This document shows, in pieces, positions 1-7,407 of a DNA stretch of 18,537 bases (positions are counted from its first letter, which is position 1; each line of letters begins with the position of its first letter). This DNA is from Mucinivorans sp036654415 (GTDB taxonomy: Bacteria > Bacteroidota > Bacteroidia > Bacteroidales > Rikenellaceae). The notes under the pieces were generated by a model. The model ran no database searches, had not been told where the DNA came from, and worked only from the letters and a program-made list of their open reading frames with translations. The stretch lies in contig JAVVSB010000035.1 in NCBI GenBank assembly GCA_036654415.1, forward strand, positions 1 to 18,537. Reading direction: 5' to 3'. The position numbers and the translations under genes were made by a program.

Positions 1-215
1 TTATGTCATTTGCGCCCCGCAATAACCCTAAGATAGCTATTGTGGTCTATGTGGAGCATGGACGTTGGGGTGCCACAGCTGCCGCCCCCATTGCCTCGCT
101 ACTCACCGAGCAGTATCTAACTGACACCATAACTCGTACGGCTATGTACGAGAATATCAAGGCTATGGAGATAAACTACCCTATGTACCAAGAGAAACTA
201 AAGTCAGACCGTTAA
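1..215 (+). CDS. mrdA: Penicillin-binding protein 2 (C-terminal end, 5' truncated by window)
   Basis: This is the last ~70 codons of a peptidoglycan transpeptidase of the elongation (rod) machinery, acting in the periplasm and anchored in the inner membrane. The readable part runs SFAPRNNPKIAIVVYVEHG, then GATAAAPIASLLTEQYL. That is the strand and helix following the KTG box in the PBP2 transpeptidase fold, where the family usually reads FAP-x-x-NPKIA-x-x-VYVE and AAPIA. The catalytic Ser and KTG motifs lie outside the window, so activity cannot be judged. The Met at position 3 is internal, not a start. The reading frame enters from the left edge and stops with TAA at 213-215. In many Bacteroidales mrdA is followed by rodA on the same strand. 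Here the next gene is convergent, so rodA is elsewhere or missing. Family call is fairly sure; another class B PBP is the alternative. Confidence 0.85.
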   Translation, partial: MSFAPRNNPKIAIVVYVEHGRWGATAAAPIASLLTEQYLTDTITRTAMYENIKAMEINYPMYQEKLKSDR

Positions 216-246
216 GTTCTAAATGACCAGATATTAACGATTCTAT

Positions 247-1035
247 CTATCGTTCGCGAAATACGATATAAGGTTCTTTAGGCATGGTGTTGGCTTTAGT
301 AAATTTACGCGCTGCCATACGATATAGTAATCCGCTAAAATGTCTGGATTTTTTGGGGCATATAGCCACGCAGTGGGCACAACTTATGCAGAGTTCCTTG
401 TTGGTTTTGTGCGGGTTACTTGAGTCGATGGCACCAACAGGGCATTGCTTAACGCATAGACCGCAACTATTACAATTTTTGTCTGTTTGTGGTATCAGTG
501 GAATCTTTTTTACTGGACGGTATGGGTAGTTTCCAGTGACTTCTAAAGGCATTTCAAAAGCCTTATCATCTGCCTTATAGAGCCATTGAGCACTTATGTG
601 GCCTAATTGGTGTGCATGGTCGATATCTTGCGTGTTGGGTCTTCCAGCTGCCACCACTGGAAATATGGAGTGTTGTGCCACAAAGGCTGCAGCCGATATA
701 ACTTTAAAGCCTCTCTGTTCAACCGAATTTTTGAGTTCTAACAGGGCATCGTCTACTTCTCTGTTCCCATAAACACATACAATAATGGCTGGTGTGGCTG
801 AACCAGAAAAATTGGATAATGATTTCATTGCAATCGTAGGAACTCGTCCCGAAAAGACTGGGACTCCAAATATTACTGTCTCGTTATGGCTAAAAATAAT
901 ATGTTCTGTACATGGTGTGATTATCTTATATTCTCTGGCTTTGAGGGTGCTAAAACCTTGAGCAATGGCTGATACTATCTTGGCTGTGGTGCCCGTAGCA
1001 CTAAAATATACGGTGCTTAATTTATTGCTTTCCAT
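247..1035 (-). CDS. EFR1-like flavodoxin/ferredoxin fusion protein
   Basis: A 262-residue cytoplasmic electron carrier joining two redox modules. The N-terminal half is flavodoxin-like: the YFSATGTTAKI stretch (residues 10-20) is the FMN phosphate-binding loop, and FGVPVFSGRVP (56-66) matches the next conserved loop. The C-terminal part is a 2[4Fe-4S] ferredoxin with complete ligand sets C188/C191/C194/C198 and C216/C219/C222/C226, the first followed by the usual Pro. This arrangement is that of the EFR1 family; its electron partners are generally unknown. The gene starts inside the end of cstA (14-nt overlap), so the two are probably translated together. No electron partner is encoded next to it. 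The reading frame is intact and all eight cysteines are present. An alternative name would be flavodoxin-like [4Fe-4S] protein. Confidence 0.9.
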   Translation of the reverse strand: MESNKLSTVYFSATGTTAKIVSAIAQGFSTLKAREYKIITPCTEHIIFSHNETVIFGVPVFSGRVPTIAMKSLSNFSGSATPAIIVCVYGNREVDDALLELKNSVEQRGFKVISAAAFVAQHSIFPVVAAGRPNTQDIDHAHQLGHISAQWLYKADDKAFEMPLEVTGNYPYRPVKKIPLIPQTDKNCNSCGLCVKQCPVGAIDSSNPHKTNKELCISCAHCVAICPKKSRHFSGLLYRMAARKFTKANTMPKEPYIVFRER

Positions 1036-2470
1036 TGTCTTTATTTTTAGCGATTTTTACCATAAAAAGAATTAGTAGAACCAGACCTATCGTTACACCC
1101 AATACATAGCTGATGGTGTGGTTAATCGCTAGTCCTCCTACTTTATATGGGGCGATAAGGAAATAAGTAGCGCACACCACGCTTAGAAATGTTGCTGGCA
1201 CAGACATCATCCAGTGGGCTTTACCGTTTTTTGCCAGATATGTGGCGGCTGTCCATAGGGTAATAGTGGCTAGAATTTGGTTGCCGATACCTACATATTT
1301 CCATATTGTCGAGAAGTCCATATGACACATCAAGTAGGCTACAGCAAATATAGGAATTGAGACTATAAGACGGTTTTTGATTGATTTTTGGTTGAATTTC
1401 AAGGCGTCGGCAATGGTTAACCGCATGCTGCGAAATGCAGTGTCTCCAGTGGTGATGGGGCAGACCACCACCCCTATGATGGCTATTAAGGCGCCGAATT
1501 TCCCTAGCCATGAATTGCAGATGGCATCCACAATGATGGCTGGAGTTTGGCCAGCAGCGGCAGCTTGGTTTAACCCCTGGGTTCCGCCAAAGAAGGCCAT
1601 GGCGGCTGTGGCCCATATCATGGCTACTATACCCTCGGCTATCATGGCACCGTAGAAGATGGGACGGCCATATTTTTCATCTGTCATACAGCGTGCCATC
1701 ATAGGCGATTGAGTAGCATGAAAGCCCGAGATAGCCCCACACGAGATAACTATAAACAACATAGGGAAGAGAATATTGGAGCTTGCATTGTCGTGCATAT
1801 TTCGTATAGTGTCTATGGTTAACTCCTCTAGTACTAATTTGCCTGTTAGCCCTCCATAGATTATATAACCACCTACGGCCATGGCCATGAATATCAGCGC
1901 AGCACCCATAAATGGGTACACCTTGCCTATGATTTTGTCTACGGGTAGTAGTGTGGCCAAGATGTAGTAGAGGAAAATGCCATATAGCCAAGGGGTCATA
2001 CTTGTGCCAGAAAGTGTGCCTAGTAGTTCGGCAGGGCCATTTACAAAAGATACCCCCACTGCAAGTAGGAGCAAAATAGTAAAGAATATCAGAAATTTAC
2101 GAACCCATCCTCCCAGATATTGTCCCACAATGTGAGGCAGATTCTTGCCATCGAGACGCAAGGATAGCATACCAGAGTAGTAGTCGTGGGTGGCCCCCAT
2201 AAAGATGCAGCCAACCACAATCCACAGGTAGGCCATAGGACCATATGCCGCTCCTAAGACAGCTCCAAAGATTGGGCCAAGGCCAGCAATATTGAGAAAT
2301 TGAATAATAAAGATACGCCAAGGCTTCAGCTCTATATAATCCACTCCGTCATGGAGTCGTTTTAGTGGAGTTTCGTTTTTGGATGAGGCTCCGAAAAAGT
2401 GGGCTACATATTTTCCGTAGGTGAAATATGCTGTAATTAGCAATCCGATGGAGAGTAGAAATGTTATCAT
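1022..2470 (-). CDS. cstA: CstA-family carbon starvation protein (peptide/pyruvate transporter)
   Basis: A 482-residue polytopic inner-membrane protein, hydrophobic nearly throughout. Family hallmarks are visible: the FLNIAGLGPIFGAVLGAAYG stretch near residue 60, GATHDYYSGMLSLR near 92, SGFHATQSPMMARCM in mid-protein and TGDTAFRSMRL towards the C-terminus. E. coli CstA and BtsT, which import peptides and pyruvate respectively, are about 700 residues. This is a short form, and many Bacteroidota members are of this size. The substrate here is not determinable from sequence. The ATG at 2468-2470 begins directly with a membrane segment (MITFLLSIGLLITAYF). It is the upstream member of a pair with the flavodoxin/ferredoxin gene (14-nt overlap). 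The leader carries two inverted repeats that may control expression. Confidence 0.9.
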   Translation of the reverse strand: MITFLLSIGLLITAYFTYGKYVAHFFGASSKNETPLKRLHDGVDYIELKPWRIFIIQFLNIAGLGPIFGAVLGAAYGPMAYLWIVVGCIFMGATHDYYSGMLSLRLDGKNLPHIVGQYLGGWVRKFLIFFTILLLLAVGVSFVNGPAELLGTLSGTSMTPWLYGIFLYYILATLLPVDKIIGKVYPFMGAALIFMAMAVGGYIIYGGLTGKLVLEELTIDTIRNMHDNASSNILFPMLFIVISCGAISGFHATQSPMMARCMTDEKYGRPIFYGAMIAEGIVAMIWATAAMAFFGGTQGLNQAAAAGQTPAIIVDAICNSWLGKFGALIAIIGVVVCPITTGDTAFRSMRLTIADALKFNQKSIKNRLIVSIPIFAVAYLMCHMDFSTIWKYVGIGNQILATITLWTAATYLAKNGKAHWMMSVPATFLSVVCATYFLIAPYKVGGLAINHTISYVLGVTIGLVLLILFMVKIAKNKDNGKQ

Positions 2471-2472
2471 AG

Positions 2473-2520
2473 ATATGATTTATCATATTTTGGACGAAAT
2501 TACAAAAAATTGTCCAAAGT
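2473..2520 (-). promoter_or_regulatory. Two inverted repeats in the cstA leader, one over a candidate -7 box
   Basis: Read on the minus strand upstream of cstA, a TAACTTTG box (2522-2515) matches the Bacteroidota -7 consensus TAnnTTTG, but no good -33 element stands at the right distance. An inverted repeat with arms TTTGGAC (2489-2495) and GTCCAAA (2512-2518) covers this box; it extends with A-T and G-T pairs to about 11 bp around a 12-nt loop. A second repeat, ATATGAT-TT-ATCATAT (2473-2488), ends only 2 nt before the start codon. Either could be an operator or an mRNA structure near the ribosome site. The pairing is seen directly; the function is inferred. Confidence 0.45.
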
Positions 2521-2583
2521 TATCCACCTACTACCACAAAAAAGTTCATCCACCCACAGATTAATGTAGATGGATGAAAACTG

Positions 2584-2658
2584 TCGGGGTGATACGATTC
2601 GAACGTACGACCACACGCCCCCCAGACGTGTACTCTAACCGGGCTGAGCTACACCCCG
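2584..2658 (-). tRNA. tRNA-Pro (anticodon GGG)
   Basis: A 75-nt cloverleaf folds on the minus strand. The acceptor stem CGGGGTG/CACCCCG is fully paired, with discriminator A. The D arm is GCTC/GAGT, the anticodon stem CACGT/GCGTG holds loop CTGGGGG giving anticodon GGG, and the T arm is GTACG-TTCGAAT-CGTAT. The 3' CCA is not encoded, as is usual in Bacteroidota. The start at 2658 was set by the acceptor pairing. A clear promoter lies just upstream. The cstA gene follows in the same orientation about 110 nt downstream, with no strong terminator seen between them. Confidence 0.97.
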
Positions 2659-2677
2659 AAAAAGATATTTCGGTCTG

Positions 2678-2709
2678 CAAAAGTAGGTTAAATTTAGTTA
2701 GTTTCAAAA
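2678..2709 (-). promoter_or_regulatory. Bacteroidota-type promoter of tRNA-Pro
   Basis: On the minus strand, TTTTG (2709-2705) is followed after 19 nt by TACTTTTG (2685-2678). This matches the TTTG-N19-21-TAnnTTTG consensus of the Bacteroidota housekeeping sigma factor well. Transcription would start near 2672, about 14 nt before the mature tRNA 5' end at 2658. Confidence 0.75.
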
Positions 2710-2742
2710 TTAATTATTAAATTTACGTCAAAATTAAATGTC

Positions 2743-4422
2743 ATGAGTAACGATAATTTGGTTGAAGTGGTATGTGAAAACAATCAATCAACCATGTATG
2801 TAAACGAGGGAACCAACTTAGAGGATATGCTTGGGATGGTTGGTCTTCAGCAATATAAGCCGTATTTAGCTGCTTTTGTTGATAACCATTCCAAGGAGTT
2901 GACCTATCGTATTTTCTCGTCAAAATCAATACGTTTTATACCTTATAATTCTTCTGAAGGTAGGCGAATTTATGCTCGTTCACTTTTCTTTATGTTACTT
3001 AAAACCGTCAAGGAACTCTTTCCAAATTATGGTTTGCGGATGTTGCACCCAGTGGGGCGAGGTTATTACTGTGAGATGATAGGCGCTCCTACGGCCCCAA
3101 CGTCACAGCAGATAGAGGCCATTCGTGAGCGTATGCGAACTCTTGCCCAGGCTGATATGCCATTGGTGAGGGGAAAGGTTAAAATGGAACAGGCCATAGA
3201 GTATTTCGACAAGCAGGGGATACACGATAAGTTGCTACTGCTTAGGACTCGCCCGCAATTTTATGTGTCGATGTATAATTTAGGTGGATTGCTGGGGTAT
3301 TTCTACGGCACAATGGTGAGCTCTACTGCGGCTCTGAAAGTGTTTGATATTGAGCCCTATGGTGATGGTTTCGTGATGCTATTACCTTGGAGTGAAGACC
3401 CCACCAAAGTGGAGCCTATCTGTTTACAACCGCGTCTTTACGAGGTCTTTCGCCAAAATAAAGAGTGGGCCAAAATTCTCCATATTTCAAATGTAGGCTC
3501 GCTCAATAAACATATTTTGGATGGACAAGGGAGCGATGTGATTAAAATAGGGGAGGCGCTGCAGGAGAAAAATTTTGCCCATATGGCCGATGTTATTTTT
3601 CAAAATCACCACAATCAAGGGGTTAAGCTCATTCTTATTGCAGGTCCTTCGAGTAGTGGTAAAACTACCTTTTCCAAACGACTAGCCATTCAGTTGCGAG
3701 TCTTGGGACTTGAACCTCAAATGGTTTCACTGGATAACTACTTTGTTGAGAGGGGGCTTACTCCCCGTGATGAAAATGGCGAGGCTGATTACGAATGCAT
3801 TGAAGCTTTGGATGTCGAGAGCTTTAATGCCGATTTAAATCGTTTGATGGAGGGGCAAGATGTGGAGCTTTGTAGGTTTGATTTCAAAGATGGTAAGCGT
3901 TATTTTGATGGTCAGATGTCGCATATGAATGCAAATTCAGTGTTGATTGTCGAGGGTATCCATGCTCTTAATCCCAATCTTGTTCCTCATATTGACCCCA
4001 AGGTGCAGTTCAAAATTTACGCCTCAGCTCTGACAACCTTAGCCGTTGACAACACAACAACCATCCATACCACCGATAACCGTCTACTGAGACGTATCGT
4101 GCGCGACAATAGCTACAGAGGTCGTTCGGCATATGAGACCCTTAAGGGGTGGAGTAGTGTGCGGCGAGGCGAGGACAAATATATTTTCCCTTACCAAGAG
4201 CAGGCAGATGTGATGTTTAATACAGCTCTTATTTTTGAATTTCCAATTTTGGCGCGCCATGCAATGCCACTTTTGGAGTTGGTGCCTGCCACCGAGCCTG
4301 AATCCGCTGAGGCCATTCGCCTTTTGCGTTTCTTGAACTATTTTGTCGATATGTCTGAACATCAAGTCCCTCCAACTTCCATTTTACGTGAATTTATTGG
4401 CGGTAGCAGTTTTGAATATTAA
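2743..4422 (+). CDS. Nucleoside (uridine-like) kinase with N-terminal TGS/ThrRS-like region
   Basis: A 559-residue cytoplasmic protein with a composite architecture. Residues ~5-65 resemble a TGS domain and ~70-200 the second additional domain of threonyl-tRNA synthetase (HPVGRGYYCEM lies here). The second half is a P-loop kinase of the uridine kinase/phosphoribulokinase type: Walker A GPSSSGKT at residues 301-308, then SLDNYFVERGLTPRDENG, the region that contacts nucleoside in uridine kinases. Expected reaction is ATP-dependent phosphorylation of a nucleoside, probably uridine or cytidine, for salvage. The substrate is not proven by sequence. This fusion is widespread in Bacteroidota and Firmicutes, where it is annotated as nucleoside kinase; the role of the tRNA-synthetase-like half is unclear. 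It starts 84 nt from the divergent tRNA gene, and the GH2 gene follows after 16 nt. Confidence 0.87.
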   Translation: MSNDNLVEVVCENNQSTMYVNEGTNLEDMLGMVGLQQYKPYLAAFVDNHSKELTYRIFSSKSIRFIPYNSSEGRRIYARSLFFMLLKTVKELFPNYGLRMLHPVGRGYYCEMIGAPTAPTSQQIEAIRERMRTLAQADMPLVRGKVKMEQAIEYFDKQGIHDKLLLLRTRPQFYVSMYNLGGLLGYFYGTMVSSTAALKVFDIEPYGDGFVMLLPWSEDPTKVEPICLQPRLYEVFRQNKEWAKILHISNVGSLNKHILDGQGSDVIKIGEALQEKNFAHMADVIFQNHHNQGVKLILIAGPSSSGKTTFSKRLAIQLRVLGLEPQMVSLDNYFVERGLTPRDENGEADYECIEALDVESFNADLNRLMEGQDVELCRFDFKDGKRYFDGQMSHMNANSVLIVEGIHALNPNLVPHIDPKVQFKIYASALTTLAVDNTTTIHTTDNRLLRRIVRDNSYRGRSAYETLKGWSSVRRGEDKYIFPYQEQADVMFNTALIFEFPILARHAMPLLELVPATEPESAEAIRLLRFLNYFVDMSEHQVPPTSILREFIGGSSFEY

Positions 4423-4438
4423 TTATAAAAATAAAAGA

Positions 4439-7039
4439 ATGAGAAGATTATTTGTAACATTATTAGTACTGCTTGTTGGTCACTCTTTTGGGGCCGATGC
4501 TTTGCACCGTTTTTCGACCGCTGGTTTCTATGAACTATCGGGCAGTGGACGAGCGGTGGTTAGTATGAATCCAGCTTGGCGTTTCCATAAAGGGGCTCTT
4601 TCGTCAGAACAAGAGGCCTCGTCAGTGGCTTTTGATGACAAAGCGTGGCAGGTGGTCAGCTTGCCAAATGGCATGGAGTATCTGCCCGTTGAGGCCAGCG
4701 GTGGGGTCAATTATCGCGGAGAGTCGTGGTACCGTAAGCACTTTACTGTTGGTGAAAACTATCGTCACAAACGTATTGTACTTTATTTCGAGGCCATAAT
4801 GGGTAAAAGTAAAATCTGGGTTAACGGTAATCTACTTGGCGAACATTTTGGAGGTTTTACACCTATTGTTCTTGATGTAACTGATTATGTGCGTATTAGT
4901 GGCCCTAATGTGATTGCTGTCAAGGCCGATAATTCTGATGACCCAATGTACCCTCCTGGTAAGGAGCAATCGGTATTGGACTTTTGTTACTTTGGTGGCA
5001 TTTATCGTGATTGTTGGATGATTACCACTTCCAAGACCTATATTACAGATGCTAATGAGGAGGATAAGGTGGCCGATGGCGGATTATTTGTTAGCTATAC
5101 CAATGTGGGCGACCAATCCGCTACAATATCGGTCAAGGTCAATGTGCGCAACGACACCTCAAAACCTTTCGGCGGTTGGGTTGAGTGCCGTGTGAGCGAT
5201 AAGGAAAAATCATATAAGCGCGTTAATGTGGCCCCAGGTACGGCACTTACCTCCTGCGGTGAGTTTACGGTCAAAAGTCCACGACTATGGTCTCCTGAGA
5301 AGCCCAATTTATATGATTTACAGGTGATTGTTAAAAACGAACAGGGGCAGGTGGTCGATGGTTATATCAAACGTATCGGCATTCGTAGTATTAAATTTAC
5401 CCATAACGATGGATTTATTCTAAACGGTAAGCCATATCCGCGTAAGTTGATAGGTGCTAATCGACATCAAGATTTTGCTGTTGTGGGTAATGCTCTGTCC
5501 AATAATCTCCATTGGCGTGATGCTCAGAAACTTAAAAATGCAGGTATGGAGGTTATTCGTAATGCACACTATCCTCAGGACCCTGCTTTTATGGATGCTT
5601 GTGATGAATTGGGGCTTTTTATGATTGTAAATATCCCTGGGTGGCAGTTCTGGAACGAGGCTCCGATATTTGAACAGCGGGTTTATACAGATATTCGTAC
5701 AATTGTGCGCCGCGATAGGAACTCTCCTTGTGTGCTTATGTGGGAGCCTATACTCAATGAAACGTGGTACCCTGATTATTTTGCAGCCAATGTACATAAT
5801 ATTGTAAAAGAGGAGTACCCTTATGAAGGTTGCTATACAGCTTGCGATTTGGAGGCTCGTGGTCGCGATAATTTTGATATCATCTTTACTCATCCTGCTA
5901 CTGGTGAGGGTGGTGGTTATGGTGCTGATAAACATTTGGATTCAACCAAGGTTTATTTTACGCGTGAGTGGGGTGATAATGTGGATGATTGGAGTTCTCA
6001 TAATTCTCCTTCGCGTGTTGCTCGCCAGTGGGGTGAAGTGCCACAACTTATTCAGGCTAAACATTATGCCAATCCTCCGTATGTGTACACCACTTATGAG
6101 GTGCTATCTCGTGCTCCTATTTATCACGTCGGAGGCACGCTTTGGCATAGTTTCGACCACCAGCGTGGCTACCATCCTGACCCATTCTACGGTGGCATTA
6201 TGGATAGCTTCCGTCGTCCAAAATTTTCGTATTATATGTTCCAGGCACAGGCTCTATATGAAAAGCCTATGGTCTTTATTGCTAATGAGTTGACTCCATT
6301 TTCTCCCGAGGATGTTACTATCTTTTCCAATTGTGCCTCGGTGCGTTTGCATACCTTTACTGGCGATACTTTGGTAGAGCAGAAACGTAATGGTCGTTGG
6401 TTTACTTTTGCTAAGGCTTGGAGTTTTATGGATGATAAGGAGTTGTCGCGCAATGGCAAACAAGACCAGGCTTATCTACTGGCTGAGGGACTCGATGAGC
6501 AGGGGAGAGTGGTGGTCACCGACCGTAAGGCCATGTCACGTCGCCCAGCAGCTCTTCGCTTAGTTGTTGACACCGAAGGTGTTGCGCCTGTTGCTGATGG
6601 TGGTGATTTAGTGGTTGTTGTGGCTCAGATGGTTGATGCTCAGGGTAATATTAAGCGACTGAATAATAATTGGGTTCGTTGGGAGATTGAAGGTCAGGGA
6701 CGTTTTGTCGGTTCGGAGGCCATTCACACCAATCCATCACCTCTCTTATGGGGTGAGGCTCCTATTCTTGTACAGACTACATTAAAAGCTGGTAAGATAA
6801 AATTGCGTGCCAGTTGTTTAATCGAGGGTGATAATACACCTATTGCAGGCGAAATTGAGATAGTGACTCAAGAGGCTAAATACCCACTTGTTTTTGATTT
6901 TGATGATGCTGCGTTGATTGATAACCAAGATTTTCATCAACGTCTTTCAGAAGGGGTGAGTGCCGAAAAACGTGCCGTCATAGAGCGTAAACTACGTGAA
7001 GTAGAGCTTCAACAAGAAGCTTTTGGCGAAAAGAAATAG
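4439..7039 (+). CDS. Secreted glycoside hydrolase family 2 enzyme (beta-galactosidase-like)
   Basis: An 866-residue exported enzyme. MRRLFVTLLVLLVGHSFG is a signal peptide, which fixes the start at 4439. The frame is open further upstream (from 4343), but that would place about 32 unrelated residues before the signal. Order of parts: sugar-binding jelly roll (~25-200, with SWYRKHF and FGGFTP), an Ig-like domain (~205-320), a TIM barrel (~325-610) and C-terminal beta-sandwich regions to ~815. The acid/base is E441 in the ILNETWYP motif and the likely nucleophile is E510 in TREWGD, a spacing normal for GH2. It would cleave a beta-galactoside or related glycan in the periplasm or outside. It stands alone, with no SusC/SusD pair or other glycosidase in view. 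Substrate is uncertain; beta-mannosidase and beta-glucuronidase are alternatives. Confidence 0.88.
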   Translation: MRRLFVTLLVLLVGHSFGADALHRFSTAGFYELSGSGRAVVSMNPAWRFHKGALSSEQEASSVAFDDKAWQVVSLPNGMEYLPVEASGGVNYRGESWYRKHFTVGENYRHKRIVLYFEAIMGKSKIWVNGNLLGEHFGGFTPIVLDVTDYVRISGPNVIAVKADNSDDPMYPPGKEQSVLDFCYFGGIYRDCWMITTSKTYITDANEEDKVADGGLFVSYTNVGDQSATISVKVNVRNDTSKPFGGWVECRVSDKEKSYKRVNVAPGTALTSCGEFTVKSPRLWSPEKPNLYDLQVIVKNEQGQVVDGYIKRIGIRSIKFTHNDGFILNGKPYPRKLIGANRHQDFAVVGNALSNNLHWRDAQKLKNAGMEVIRNAHYPQDPAFMDACDELGLFMIVNIPGWQFWNEAPIFEQRVYTDIRTIVRRDRNSPCVLMWEPILNETWYPDYFAANVHNIVKEEYPYEGCYTACDLEARGRDNFDIIFTHPATGEGGGYGADKHLDSTKVYFTREWGDNVDDWSSHNSPSRVARQWGEVPQLIQAKHYANPPYVYTTYEVLSRAPIYHVGGTLWHSFDHQRGYHPDPFYGGIMDSFRRPKFSYYMFQAQALYEKPMVFIANELTPFSPEDVTIFSNCASVRLHTFTGDTLVEQKRNGRWFTFAKAWSFMDDKELSRNGKQDQAYLLAEGLDEQGRVVVTDRKAMSRRPAALRLVVDTEGVAPVADGGDLVVVVAQMVDAQGNIKRLNNNWVRWEIEGQGRFVGSEAIHTNPSPLLWGEAPILVQTTLKAGKIKLRASCLIEGDNTPIAGEIEIVTQEAKYPLVFDFDDAALIDNQDFHQRLSEGVSAEKRAVIERKLREVELQQEAFGEKK

Positions 7040-7041
7040 CC

Positions 7042-7407
7042 TTAATTTCGTACAATAAATAGTTGTTTTTGCAGGCGTTTGTCTGCAAAAACAACTATAC
7101 ACTCTTTAAGGTGTATAGCCACGTAGCTATTCTTTTCAAACCATCTATCGAACTCTCTTTCTTGTGTTTTTGTTTTGAATGGTTTATACAGTATAGCTAC
7201 GTTTTTTATCTTTTTCAACTCCGATACATTTTCTGTTATGAGTGTTTCTGGATAGAGCTGTTGAATTTGAACCGTTATTTTTTTGCGTCTATTCATCACA
7301 ATGTTTCGTATGAAATTATATACAAAAGGAGAATGAATACCGTAGCCACGGTAATGGCGAGCCTTTACCATATGCTTTAATCGGCTTATAAACTGATAGA
7401 TAGTCAT
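7042..7407 (-). CDS. Short protein with both ends of a Bacteroidota O-methyltransferase but no SAM-binding core
   Basis: A 121-residue protein ending the minus-strand operon; its ATG overlaps the stop of the HI0933 gene by 4 nt. The N-terminus (KARHYRGYGIHSPFVYNFI, ~16-34) matches the entry segment of a Bacteroidota class I methyltransferase family, whose members usually read HG-[IV]-HSPFVY. The C-terminus, from DRWFEKNSYVAIHLKE to VVFADKRLQKQLFIVRN, resembles the last strands of the same family. Full-length relatives are about twice this size. The glycine-rich SAM loop and following acidic residue that should lie between are absent. I infer an internal deletion that kept the frame; it is probably not a methyltransferase now. 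The intact frame and coupled start argue against a simple pseudogene. A distinct small family is the alternative. Confidence 0.6.
   Translation of the reverse strand: MTIYQFISRLKHMVKARHYRGYGIHSPFVYNFIRNIVMNRRKKITVQIQQLYPETLITENVSELKKIKNVAILYKPFKTKTQEREFDRWFEKNSYVAIHLKECIVVFADKRLQKQLFIVRN
7059..7098. terminator. Long perfect hairpin at the convergent gene junction (possible terminator)
   Basis: Arms ATAGTTGTTTTTGCAG (7059-7074) and its exact complement (7083-7098) form 16 perfect pairs. A G-T and a C-G pair extend this to 18 bp with a 4-nt loop. It begins 20 nt after the GH2 stop, a natural place for a terminator of the plus-strand transcript. It lies wholly inside the coding region of the convergent 7042-7407 gene. 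There is no good T-run after either arm, so it is not a textbook intrinsic terminator. Confidence 0.5.

Noticed and set aside
236..254. AACGAT/ATCGTT hairpin between the convergent PBP2 and EFR1-like genes as a terminator
   Set aside because: Only 6 bp with a 7-nt loop and no T-run; too weak to call.
5420..5935. 171-residue open frame on the minus strand inside the GH2 gene
   Set aside because: It is fully antisense to catalytic-barrel codons with clear GH2 motifs, has no recognisable domain and reads as low-complexity Ile/Thr-rich sequence.
5823..6293. 156-residue plus-strand frame within GH2
   Set aside because: Out-of-frame shadow of the GH2 coding sequence, over the E510 nucleophile region; composition is unlike a real protein.
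7121..7202. 10-bp inverted repeat ACGTAGCTAT (7121-7130) and ATAGCTACGT (7193-7202)
   Set aside because: The 62-nt spacing and lack of extension make it likely to be chance in AT-rich DNA, although it lies in a region with other repeats.
7063..7380. 105-residue plus-strand frame opposite the short methyltransferase-like gene
   Set aside because: It is Phe/Tyr/Cys-rich, has no motif, and the minus-strand frame has both family resemblance and a coupled start.
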